The notes beneath the pieces were generated by a model that saw only the letters and a program-made list of their open reading frames with translations, made no database searches and had not been told where the DNA came from. A DNA stretch of 64,000 bases from Mucilaginibacter paludis DSM 18603 (GTDB lineage Bacteria; Bacteroidota; Bacteroidia; Sphingobacteriales; Sphingobacteriaceae), in assembly GCF_000166195.2 (NCBI RefSeq), contig NZ_CM001403.1, forward strand, positions 5,846,432 through 5,910,431, in the 5' to 3' direction. Every line of letters starts with the position of its first letter. Within the stretch, counting starts at the first letter, position 1. The translations under genes and the position numbers were made by a program. This document shows, one piece after another, positions 9,141 to 17,015 of this stretch.

Positions 9141-9181
9141 CCTAATGCTGGCGCACGCCACAGGCGTGCTCCAGCATTAGG
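9141..9181. repeat. Large imperfect palindrome (REP-like)
   Basis: CCTAATGCTGG (9141-9151) pairs with CCAGCATTAGG (9171-9181). After one c/t mismatch, GCACGCC (9153-9159) pairs with GGCGTGC (9163-9169) around a 3-base loop. The 18 paired bases form a very stable cruciform with no T-run, which fits a REP-type mobile palindrome better than a terminator. Confidence 0.7.
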
Positions 9182-9199
9182 GGAGGTCAATAGGTATGA

Positions 9200-9373
9200 T
9201 CAGTCAATATTCCTGAGCACATTAGCGAGCGCATATTTAAGTTTTCGTTTGCCGACAAAAGCATCGAGCATGGTGTAAATGGTTTGTCGTTTGGCCTCTG
9301 GGAGGCTTTCCAAGAGGGAGACCTTTTCCATTACGGATTTGTCATGCGAGCTTAGGTCGGGAAGTTCCCATTG
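9200..9373 (-). pseudogene. C-terminal remnant of an HTH/XRE-type regulator
   Basis: On the minus strand a frame from 9373 to the stop at 9200-9202 reads ELPDLSSHDKSVMEKVSLLE followed by SLPEAKRQTIYTMLDAFVGK. This resembles the C-terminal tail of Bacteroidota XRE-family regulators, which lies after the DNA-binding domain and has an S-L-P-E-x-x-K/R-x-x-I/V...D-A-F pattern. The helix-turn-helix half is missing: an in-frame stop and the palindromic repeat follow immediately upstream. The fragment is about 57 codons long. Family assignment is by pattern only. Confidence 0.4.
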
Positions 9374-9516
9374 CTACCGCAAGCGTCGATTGTGGACCCA
9401 ATGCTACCGCGTCCTCGCTTGTGGCCATGCGAAGTAACCGGCGTGTTGGCATTCTGTGCCTAAAGGATTTGTTCGCGTAATGACCTAAATTCACAAGCGA
9501 GGACGCTTGCAGTAGC
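9373..9516. repeat. Composite inverted repeat with alternative pairing arms
   Basis: GCGTCCTCGCTTGTG (9409-9423) is the exact reverse complement of CACAAGCGAGGACGC (9492-9506). The neighbouring GCTACCGCAAGCGTC (9373-9387) pairs 14/15 with GACGCTTGCAGTAGC (9502-9516). The right arm can therefore fold with either left arm. All three look like pieces of one parent unit, GCTACCGCAAGCGTCC plus TCGCTTGTG, as expected of a degraded REP/BIME-like cluster. Confidence 0.65.
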
Positions 9517-9522
9517 GGGGGG
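9512..9522. repeat. Target-site duplication, left copy
   Basis: GTAGCGGGGGG immediately abuts the left inverted repeat of the IS4-family element and recurs exactly at 11050-11060 on the other side. An 11-bp duplication is within the range of IS4-family insertions. Confidence 0.85.
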
Positions 9523-9589
9523 CATAGCCGTCAATTTAAGTAGCTGTACTCATATATTGTTGATTTTCAGTTATTTAATTTTTAGGCGC

Positions 9590-9674
9590 GGTTTGCCCGC
9601 ATGGGCAAACCTATGTATTTTTACTCTCATATTTTTCGTTTTTTAAGGCGGGGAGGTTTAGATGACCCCGCCTT
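9590..9674. terminator. Two hairpins downstream of the IS transposase
   Basis: Hairpin 1 is GGTTTGCCC (9590-9598... ) with GGGCAAACC (9603-9611) and a 4-base loop. Hairpin 2 is AAGGCGGGG (9645-9653) with CCCCGCCTT (9666-9674), flanked by T-rich sequence on both sides. They lie inside the element between the transposase stop and the left end. They could end transposase transcription and shield the gene from read-through from outside. Confidence 0.55.
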
Positions 9675-9722
9675 TCTTATTTTTGTTTAACTATCTAAAT
9701 ATAGTATTTAAATATCTAATAA

Positions 9723-10983
9723 TCAAATACTTATTACAATTTCTTCTATTTTTAACCTATGTTTTCTGTGCTCTTTTGAAAGGTGCTTTAAGTTTAATTT
9801 CTCCAACAGAGCTAACCACTTTGAGCATATCCCTAAAAGCTGCGCTCGCAATTCTTCTTTCGTAGAAGCGATTAGTCGATGCACCTTTAAAACACTAATT
9901 TGACCTATCTTACCGATAGCCATGCATATTTTCCAACTCAAAACTGCCCAGATCAACTTACTGTATAATATACTGGTTATACGATCCGAACTTCCTTTGG
10001 GGAACGTGTGTATCTTTAAAAACGACTTCCATGCTTTAAAAACCAATTCTATCTGCCATCGCAGGTGATATAACTTTTGGATCAATTCAGCGCTATATTT
10101 TTCGCTCACCAGGTTGGTAACAATAAAGTTAAACCCTGCCCGCTCTTTGAATCCCTTACTGGTGGTACTGCCTTTCTTTTTATTGTACTTTTCAGTATTG
10201 GCTATCCGCCTTGCCTTGAGCTCTTCACTTACCGGCTCTATTATTATCCTTACCGGCATCTTATCAGCTCCGATATATACCTGTTGATCAAATACGCCGG
10301 TTATGCCTTGTAGTTTCGACAACTCTAACTTTTGGTATTGGTCGTCCTTTAATAGATAAATCGTTGTTTTCGGACATAATTTATTAATAAAGAAAGCTTT
10401 GACTTTGTTAATATTGTTCATATAACTCAAGTGAGTGTAACCCAGATCTCTCATATATAATACCCCCGGCTGAACTTGATGCCTTGTCCAGATGACTCTC
10501 ACCCTGGTCATTTGCGTTGGCCGGAGTTACTTTGATATCGCTTTTACCACTTTTGATTTCAAATTCAAATTGTACAGATGCTCCCGCTTTCATCCCACTT
10601 CCTTTTGTTCCGGGGAATGTCTCTGCAATAACTTCCGGCAACGCGAAACGGGTAGAATCTTTGATACGGATCTCCAAGCCCTGTGTTTGCTCTTGCGGTA
10701 ACTCAACTGCTATTAATTGCTCAAAAACGGCTTGTACAAACTTTGTCATATTGCTGTGATGTCTTTGATGCAATGCCTGCTTCGAAATATCAAGCCCATC
10801 CCTCCGCATTAACTGCATACTCATGCCGTTAAACGATTGATCTCCATCAAATAACGCCATATCCAATAGTTCCTTGCCTCCCACTTTTCGTTTGCGTTGT
10901 ATAGCCTCTGTTTTACGGGCCAGGCCATCTAACACCGTTGGTTCAAATAGTTCCGAACTCATTCGCTCGAATAATGACTGCAA
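9723..10983 (-). pseudogene. IS4-family DDE transposase, frameshifted
   Basis: Two overlapping frames make one IS4-type transposase of about 420 aa. The upstream part (start 10983) carries the first catalytic Asp region (IRIKDSTRFALPE). The downstream part carries the second (YMRDLGYTHLSY) and the YREK signature Y-x2-R-x3-E-x6-K in YHLRWQIELVFKAWK, which includes the catalytic Glu. Continuity is lost at a run of five G (C5 at 10463-10467 on the + strand). Removing one G restores ...DKASSSAGVLYMRDLGY. Active IS4 transposases are normally one frame, so this is most likely an inactivating 1-nt insertion; slippage or a sequencing error in the homopolymer remains possible. Confidence 0.85.
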
Positions 10984-11049
10984 TTTTGCAGTTCCGATTC
11001 TTGCTCTAAAAAAATTTTATCCCTTTTTTTTCTAAAGTTGACGGCTATG

Positions 11050-11060
11050 GTAGCGGGGGG
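11050..11060. repeat. Target-site duplication, right copy
   Basis: GTAGCGGGGGG directly follows the right inverted repeat of the IS element and is identical to 9512-9522. The G-run continues to 11065 (11 G in total). Confidence 0.85.
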
Positions 11061-11069
11061 GGGGGAAGG

Positions 11070-11363
11070 AACGATAGTTTTGATGTGAGAGAAGCTACAT
11101 CTAAGATAGAAGGAATGAGTATTGCCGCCAAAAACGAGTTGCTTTTTCAATACGGTATCAATTTTAATAACATTCCTGTCTGGCAAAAAAGAGGAATAGG
11201 CATTTATTGGAAAGATGTAAAGAAGGAGGAATTTAATCTAAAGAACAATGAACATTTGTTAGTTGATAGACGAACCTTACATACTGATTTTGAACTACCC
11301 ATGCGGGAGGAATACAACACATTTATATATGATCTTGTGAACAAGTACGAAAACGAAGGCTGA
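11070..11363 (+). pseudogene. Thg1-like tRNA(His) guanylyltransferase, C-terminal fragment
   Basis: A + strand frame ending at the stop 11361-11363 encodes about 97 residues. They match the C-terminal domain of Thg1-like proteins, which add nucleotides to tRNA 5' ends in the 3'-5' direction. Recognisable blocks are VREATSKIEGMSIAAKNELL, FQYGINFNNIPVWQKRGIGI and the late RRTLHTDFELPM. The catalytic N-terminal half with its metal-binding aspartates is absent. Upstream lie only a G11 run, the IS right end and, beyond the IS, REP-like sequence, so the truncation probably predates the IS insertion. A GTG at 11085 could start a 92-aa peptide, but a functional enzyme is not expected. Confidence 0.65.
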
Positions 11364-11853
11364 GCCGGTTCCTCCAACTGGTCAAAGTTTAATATTTTTA
11401 CCTAAATCAATTAAGCTTTCAGTTTAGATATGCACCAAGGCCCCATCGCTAAAACAAACATCCCGCCTACGGTCATTATGCTAAGTAACCAACATGCATG
11501 GCGTACGCGGTGTGAATGCAAGAACAACTTGCACAGAACTGTTGCAGCCTTAATTTCGTGCCACTTTTAATGCTTTAAACATTAGTATACTACGTTAAGT
11601 TTACTTTTTTTAAAAAGCCCAACAACAGTTATAGTCGCCCCCTCAGCCCATTAATTAATTGGCAATGGAATGCGCTGTCAATTCACCTTACCAAAAGTTA
11701 ACCTAAACATAACAGTTAAATAGGGTAATGGTGCCGTAAATTGGTGTCAATAAATGTAGAAGAACAGAACTCATTTATGAAAACCAAACACTCCATCATC
11801 AAAGGGCCGCCGGTACAACTTTACGCTTTATTGTTATCAGTCAATGTTTATAC
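11364..11853. other. Gene-free stretch upstream of the ECF sigma gene
   Basis: This 490-base interval has no convincing gene. On the minus strand around 11420-11530 a short frame ends ...MTVGGMFVLAMGPWCISKLKA, a lone hydrophobic peptide without a clear start, which I do not call. The last 150 bases are AT-rich and must contain the promoter of the sigma/anti-sigma/receptor operon. No clear TTTG/TAnnTTTG pair with good spacing was found. Confidence 0.5.
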
Positions 11854-11871
11854 ATGCAGGTAATAAGTTTG

Positions 11872-12462
11872 ATGAAAAACAAGAAGACCAACCAACAGAT
11901 GGATACTCCAGATCTTAATCGCCAGGAATCGGATCTGCTGATGCTCAAAGTGATGAAGCAGGGTGACTACCGGGCTTTTGAGTTCCTTTTTAAACGTTAT
12001 TACCGTTTCCTCACCCGTATTATATTTAAATATACGGCTAACCTGGAAGAAGCCGAGGAGTTATCATCCGATATCTTCCAGAAGATATGGGACAAGCGGG
12101 AGACCATCCATATCGAAAAGGATCTGAAGAATTACTTGTCTTTCAGCGGCAGAAACACTGCTCTGAATTTTTTACGAAGCAAGAAGATTTACCTGGTAGA
12201 ACTGGATATGAACCTGCACGATCAGAAGGCCGCCGGTTCCAGCATCCTGCCGGATGGCAAACTCAATTTGTACGATACAGAGCAGGAAGTGAACAAAGTG
12301 ATTGAACAACTCCCGTCAAAATGCCGGGAAATTTTCAAACTCAACAAACTTCATGCTTATACAGTAGCAGAGATAGCCGCCCTGCTCGGATTGAGCGAGC
12401 GAACTGTTTCCAATAACCTTACCCACGCCAATCAAATTATCCGGAAAAACTTCCAGAATTAA
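11872..12462 (+). CDS. ECF (RpoE-like) RNA polymerase sigma factor, cassette P
   Basis: This extracytoplasmic-function sigma factor is 196-202 aa depending on start (11854 or 11872; MKNKKTNQQ is chosen). Region 2 (DYRAFEFLFKRYYRFLTRII ... EEAEELSSDIFQKIWDKRE) binds core polymerase and the -10 element. Region 4 (CREIFKLNKLHAYTVAEIAA followed by LLGLSERTVSNNLTHA) is the helix-turn-helix for the -35 element. It is the first gene of a + strand operon with an FecR anti-sigma factor 90 bp downstream and a TonB receptor, i.e. a FecIRA-type cell-surface signalling unit. Unlike its paralogues in cassettes A-C it lacks a hydrophobic C-terminal tail. Confidence 0.92.
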   Translation: MKNKKTNQQMDTPDLNRQESDLLMLKVMKQGDYRAFEFLFKRYYRFLTRIIFKYTANLEEAEELSSDIFQKIWDKRETIHIEKDLKNYLSFSGRNTALNFLRSKKIYLVELDMNLHDQKAAGSSILPDGKLNLYDTEQEVNKVIEQLPSKCREIFKLNKLHAYTVAEIAALLGLSERTVSNNLTHANQIIRKNFQN

Positions 12463-12552
12463 TCGCATTACAAAATCATAACAATTATTTAATAGAACAG
12501 CGCGGTTAAGCGATAGGCAAAACCGTGTCATGATAATAGATACAAATCGAGA

Positions 12553-13554
12553 ATGCCACACATTACCCCGGAAGAGAAAGAAAAGTTTGAACAGCTCTAT
12601 CAACAAATGCGCAAAGGAAAGGACCTTTTCGCGGAGGAGATCCTATTGTCTGAGGACATTGCTGAGCTTGATGAAACGGAATTGATCAATGACCAGATTG
12701 ATATGGATGCCGCGTTTGCACGCCAAAAGGAGCGTCAATTAAATAAACGTCGTATTTATACGCAGGCTCAACGTAAAGAATTGCTTGCACTCTTCCAGCC
12801 GCTTATTTTACGTGTGGCCGCGGTATTGTTTTTAGGTTTAGGTTTTGCCTGGTGGCTGCTCAATAAGCCACTCCGGATTTCAGGGCAACAGAACGCTGAG
12901 CAAAAATGGCAAACTATCAGCAATAGTGGTGGTGGTACCAGCAATATTCATTTTCCTGACGGTACCTATGTTCGGCTTGGCCCCCAGAGCACCATCATTT
13001 ACCCTGTTTCTTTTAGTGAAACTGAAAGGCGTGTAAAATTAAGCGGAGAAGGATATTTTGAAGTGGCTAAAGATACCTTACACCCTTTTATTGTGGAATC
13101 GCAAAATGTGGAGACCAAGGTTTTAGGTACGCATTTCATGATAGAGGCCTATCCTAAAGACGATCACGTATCGGTGAGCCTGATCGAGGGACGGGTTCAG
13201 GTAACCCGCGATAACGCCAGGTCGATCTTGTTGCCAAGCCAGCAAATTGTTTACAATGCCGCAAACAGGGAAGGAAAAATCAGCATTATGGACCAGGTAA
13301 CGGCCAACGCACTCGTGAAAGACCATATTGTTTTTAACAGTTTGCCACTCGGCGATGTGGCCATTAAATTATCCAGAATTTATAATGTTAAGTTTCAGTT
13401 TAAAACTGAAAAACTCAAAAAGTTAAAAGTAACCGGCGAATTTGAGAAAATCCCGCTCAAAGAAATTATGGATATGTTAACCAGCAGCCAGCATATCAGT
13501 TACCATACAGATGCGGAACGGCACACCATCCAGTTCCTTCCTATTCATCGTTAA
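12553..13554 (+). CDS. FecR-family anti-sigma factor, cassette P
   Basis: This 333-aa single-pass inner-membrane anti-sigma factor has a cytoplasmic N-terminal region of about 80 residues. A transmembrane helix follows near 85-105 (LFQPLILRVAAVLFLGLGFA followed by WWLL). The periplasmic FecR domain (HFPDGTYVRLGPQSTIIYP, GEGYFEVAKDTLHPFIVES, ETKVLGTHFMIEAYP) comes next, and then the C-terminal DUF4974-type domain (LPLGDVAIKLSRIYNVKFQF). It would hold the upstream sigma factor until the STN domain of the downstream receptor signals. It follows the sigma gene by 90 bp and precedes the receptor gene by 39 bp. Confidence 0.92.
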   Translation: MPHITPEEKEKFEQLYQQMRKGKDLFAEEILLSEDIAELDETELINDQIDMDAAFARQKERQLNKRRIYTQAQRKELLALFQPLILRVAAVLFLGLGFAWWLLNKPLRISGQQNAEQKWQTISNSGGGTSNIHFPDGTYVRLGPQSTIIYPVSFSETERRVKLSGEGYFEVAKDTLHPFIVESQNVETKVLGTHFMIEAYPKDDHVSVSLIEGRVQVTRDNARSILLPSQQIVYNAANREGKISIMDQVTANALVKDHIVFNSLPLGDVAIKLSRIYNVKFQFKTEKLKKLKVTGEFEKIPLKEIMDMLTSSQHISYHTDAERHTIQFLPIHR

Positions 13555-13593
13555 AATATTTACCAACCTAAAAAACAACTACCACAATTTCTT

Positions 13594-16500
13594 ATGTGCA
13601 AATTTTACCTGTTAAAAAATCAGTTATTTAAAATGCGTTTAATGTTACTCATTGCTTTACTTTTCGCTATACCATTAAAAGCTCAAACCAAGGGCATGGG
13701 TAAGGAACTGGAGCGTTACCAGCTTAACCTCAGGTTCAAGGCAGCCAATCCTGGCCTGGTATTCAGGACGATAGAATCCTTAACGGATTTGCGCTTCGTA
13801 TACTTTGATAAAGATCTCGCTAAAATAGGCCCACTCACCTTGTCTGGAAATGCTGTTAAACTCAACCGCGTATTAGACCAAATGTTATCGGGCACTTCGC
13901 TTACCTATCGCGTGAATGGCTTAAATGTATTGATTGAGCCGCTGAAAGCCGAAAAAAACGGAAAGCTGACAGGCAAAGTTGTAGATGATAAAGGCGAAAC
14001 ACTTCCGGGGGCAACAATCAAGATTGTTGAAAGCGGGGAAGCTGCTTTAACTAATACAGAGGGGGTTTATAGTATTGATGTTAAACCGGGTTTATATACG
14101 GTACAAATCAGTTATGTATCTTTTCAAACCAAGCGAATTACCGGCGTGGCAATTTTACAGGATAAGGTGACGCCGCTCACGGTAGCTTTACTGCCATTGA
14201 ACAATAAATTAAGCGAAGTAACCATCGTATCAGATTATAAAAAAGAATCGGTTTCGGGTTTATACGCCAGGCAAAAAAATTCGCCATCTATCTCCAATGG
14301 CATCTCGGCCGAGCAGATTGCGGCTACGCCCGACCGGAACGTGGGCGAATCCCTGAAAAGGATAAGCGGGGTATCTACGTTTGATAATAAGTATATTGTG
14401 GTACGCGGCATTTCTGAACGCTATAATGCGGCCATGATTGATGGTACCCCGATGCCCAGCACCGATGTATCCCGCCGTAATTTTTCGTTTGACCTGGTGC
14501 CTTCAAACCTGATTGATAATGTAGTGGTGGTTAAAACCGTTACGCCTGATTTGAATACAGGTTTCGGCGGTGGGCTGGTGCAGATTAATCTCAAAGATGT
14601 TCCGGAACAAAGTTTCATGACTTTTGCCGCCGGCTCGTCTTACAACGACCAAACCACTGGTAAAGATTTTTATGCAACCCAACGTGGTAAATATGATTAC
14701 CTGGGATTTGACGACGGCCGGCGCGATTTTCCGGCCCTGCAGGTTACCTATGGGCTAAATAATAAGGTAGACGCTGTAGCGCAAAGCAAGCTATTTACCC
14801 AGGATAATTTCACCACCTACCGCAATACAGCACCGCCTTCACAAAACTACCTGTTTACCATTGGTCAGGCTTTCCGGGTTGGTAAAGATAAACAGGACAA
14901 ATTAGGGCTCATCGGTTCGCTTAGTTACCGCAACACGATAAGCAATACCGAATTTACAACCGAAAGAAACCCGATCATCCATGGTGTGGGCAATAAGTAT
15001 GATTTTAATACCACGTTGGGCGGTTTACTTAACCTGGCTTTCCAGACACCTAAACATCAGTTTACCCTGAAGAATAGTTATAACCGGATATTGGACAATT
15101 CACTGTACCAGACCATCGGATTTACGGACGATAATGATGCAACGACCATTGCAAAAGGGATACCAACCACCATCAGGCAGTTTAACACGCCTGAGATATT
15201 GCAATTGCTGCAAAACAAAATAACAGGCCAACACCTGTTTAATAAATTACAGGTAAACTGGGATTTTGCACGTGTTTACATTAATCGCGACCAAAAGGAT
15301 GTAACCCGCCGCGACCAAGCATTGGTCCAGGATTTGGTTGTTGGAACCATTTACAGGTCAGCATTCAGCAACAATCCAAGTGATTTTCCGCTGTCCAGAT
15401 ACCGTTATACCAATAAAGAAACCGACTACGTGTGGAACTTAAGTGGCAGTTTACCTTTCAAATTATATCATATTCCGTCTGTTGCTAAAATGGGTTATTT
15501 CGGCAGCAAAAAAACAATGGATTTTAATTGGAGTGGGGCACAGCTAATCACGGGTGCAAATGCGTTTCCAGGTGGTTTTGAATATCTCTCCCTGGCTGAT
15601 CAGATCAAACCTGAAAATTTTGATAACGGCTATTTGGTTTACCGTGTTGCACCTTATCAGTTAGGGCGTTACAATGCCAAAAGCAATATACATGCCGGGT
15701 ATGCCATGCTGGATAACCGGCTTATGGATAAATTAAGATTGGTATGGGGGGTAAGGGCTGAATATTTTGACCTGCAAAACCTTCGAAATGACAGGAGCGC
15801 TCAGGAAGATTATAGCACGCCTTCGGCTGTTGATACATTGGATAAAAAGATCCGTTTTTTGCCATCTGCTAACTTAACTTATAGCCTCACTTCTAAGATC
15901 AATTTGCGGGCAGCATACAGCAGAAGCGTTATCCGACCGGAATTTAATGAAAAATCGCAGTTTTCCAGGTATGATGCTTTCCTTAACGGGGAGTTTACCG
16001 GGAGTGCTAAAGTAAAAACAACCGTCATTGATTCGTACGATTTGCGTGCCGAATGGTTTCCGGGATTGGGCGAAGTGATATCCATCGGAGGATACTATAA
16101 ATATTTTGACAAACCTCTTGAATTTGTGCAGCGTGTTAATGGCACAGGTTATTACTATACCTATCAAAATAGTGTATCGGCAAAAAATTACGGCCTGGAA
16201 GCCGAGGTTCGAAAAAATCTGAGCTTTATAGCGCCTGCGCAATGGCTGAATAACTTGGTGGCATATGCCAATATTACGTTGATTAAGTCTGAAGTGAATA
16301 CGGCTTATACAGACTATGATCCGCAGCAAAAAGTTTTTGTTGATGTGGCCAGTAACGTAAAACGCCCTTTGCAAGGCCAGTCGCCTTATTTACTGAATGG
16401 CGGGTTACAGTACGATGGCAAGTATTTTGGATTTAACGTGGTGTACAATAGTACCGGACGGAGATTATACTTCATTACAACCGCCCCCAAAGATGATAAT

Positions 16501-16773
16501 TACGAAACCTCACGCGACCAGATTGACCTGCAGTTAAATACCTTTTTGATAAAGCGAAGGTTAAGCATCAGGCTCAATGCAGCCAACTTGTTTAATAAAC
16601 AAAGCTTTATATATGATAACCAGGCGAGTTACACCCAGCCAGCCAATAGTACAGCCCCGCGTGATTTTGTGTTGAAAGACGGCCACACTGATAATTATGA
16701 CCCGGATGATACCATCCGTTTTACGCAACATTATGGGCGCACTTACTCAATAACGGCGACCTATAATTTTTAA
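13594..16773 (+). CDS. STN-domain TonB-dependent receptor, cassette P
   Basis: This 1,059-aa outer-membrane transducer has a signal peptide ending near residue 31 (IPLKAQ; translation could also start at M14). An STN signalling domain lies at about 45-118 (FKAANPGLVFRTIESLTDLR ... GTSLTYRVNGLNVLIE). A carboxypeptidase-regulatory-like domain at about 123-200 (GKVVDDKGETLPGATIKIVE) and a plug (ISAEQIAATPDRNVGESLKR, RGISERYNAAMIDGTPMPST) follow, and then the barrel, with a terminal aromatic strand (ITATYNF). The plug motifs pair it with the receptors of cassettes A-C. With sigma and FecR upstream it should sense and import an unknown ligand. It is followed by two lipoprotein genes rather than SusD. 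Confidence 0.92.
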   Translation: MCKFYLLKNQLFKMRLMLLIALLFAIPLKAQTKGMGKELERYQLNLRFKAANPGLVFRTIESLTDLRFVYFDKDLAKIGPLTLSGNAVKLNRVLDQMLSGTSLTYRVNGLNVLIEPLKAEKNGKLTGKVVDDKGETLPGATIKIVESGEAALTNTEGVYSIDVKPGLYTVQISYVSFQTKRITGVAILQDKVTPLTVALLPLNNKLSEVTIVSDYKKESVSGLYARQKNSPSISNGISAEQIAATPDRNVGESLKRISGVSTFDNKYIVVRGISERYNAAMIDGTPMPSTDVSRRNFSFDLVPSNLIDNVVVVKTVTPDLNTGFGGGLVQINLKDVPEQSFMTFAAGSSYNDQTTGKDFYATQRGKYDYLGFDDGRRDFPALQVTYGLNNKVDAVAQSKLFTQDNFTTYRNTAPPSQNYLFTIGQAFRVGKDKQDKLGLIGSLSYRNTISNTEFTTERNPIIHGVGNKYDFNTTLGGLLNLAFQTPKHQFTLKNSYNRILDNSLYQTIGFTDDNDATTIAKGIPTTIRQFNTPEILQLLQNKITGQHLFNKLQVNWDFARVYINRDQKDVTRRDQALVQDLVVGTIYRSAFSNNPSDFPLSRYRYTNKETDYVWNLSGSLPFKLYHIPSVAKMGYFGSKKTMDFNWSGAQLITGANAFPGGFEYLSLADQIKPENFDNGYLVYRVAPYQLGRYNAKSNIHAGYAMLDNRLMDKLRLVWGVRAEYFDLQNLRNDRSAQEDYSTPSAVDTLDKKIRFLPSANLTYSLTSKINLRAAYSRSVIRPEFNEKSQFSRYDAFLNGEFTGSAKVKTTVIDSYDLRAEWFPGLGEVISIGGYYKYFDKPLEFVQRVNGTGYYYTYQNSVSAKNYGLEAEVRKNLSFIAPAQWLNNLVAYANITLIKSEVNTAYTDYDPQQKVFVDVASNVKRPLQGQSPYLLNGGLQYDGKYFGFNVVYNSTGRRLYFITTAPKDDNYETSRDQIDLQLNTFLIKRRLSIRLNAANLFNKQSFIYDNQASYTQPANSTAPRDFVLKDGHTDNYDPDDTIRFTQHYGRTYSITATYNF

Positions 16774-17015
16774 CCATTGCATATTCTGCGCAGCGATATA
16801 TAATCAATGACCTATGTTAAACCAATAAACTGAAAAAGAGTAGGACCCGGCCAAACTGCCCAAATTCTGATCAATTTAAGCAGCAGGCCGCATCCCGTGA
16901 AAAGAAAAAAGAAAACAATCACATTTCCAGCATTACTGCCCAGGGCAGCGGATGCGTTCAATGGTTCGTACATGTTTTAATTTTTACTAATAGTTTACAA
17001 TTTCTTAAAAAGTTT

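Larger units (their letters stand above)
9523..11049 (-). mobile_element. IS4-family insertion sequence, complete ends
   Basis: This 1,527-bp element is bounded by 12-bp perfect terminal inverted repeats: CATAGCCGTCAA (9523-9534) and TTGACGGCTATG (11038-11049). The similarity continues imperfectly inward (TTTA on both sides). An 11-bp direct repeat flanks it. It carries one transposase gene on the minus strand, interrupted by a single frameshift. It landed in the G-rich edge of the REP-like repeat. Perfect target duplications suggest a recent insertion. Confidence 0.88.

Noticed and set aside
10463..10467. Programmed frameshift in the IS4 transposase
   Set aside because: IS4-family transposases are normally single-frame and no slippery heptamer or stimulatory structure was seen; a 1-nt insertion is simpler.
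11420..11530. Minus-strand hydrophobic peptide ...MTVGGMFVLAMGPWC
   Set aside because: No good start codon and no second copy; insufficient support.
15874..16374. 166-codon minus-strand frame inside the cassette P receptor
   Set aside because: Antisense shadow of a barrel region with clear coding on the + strand.
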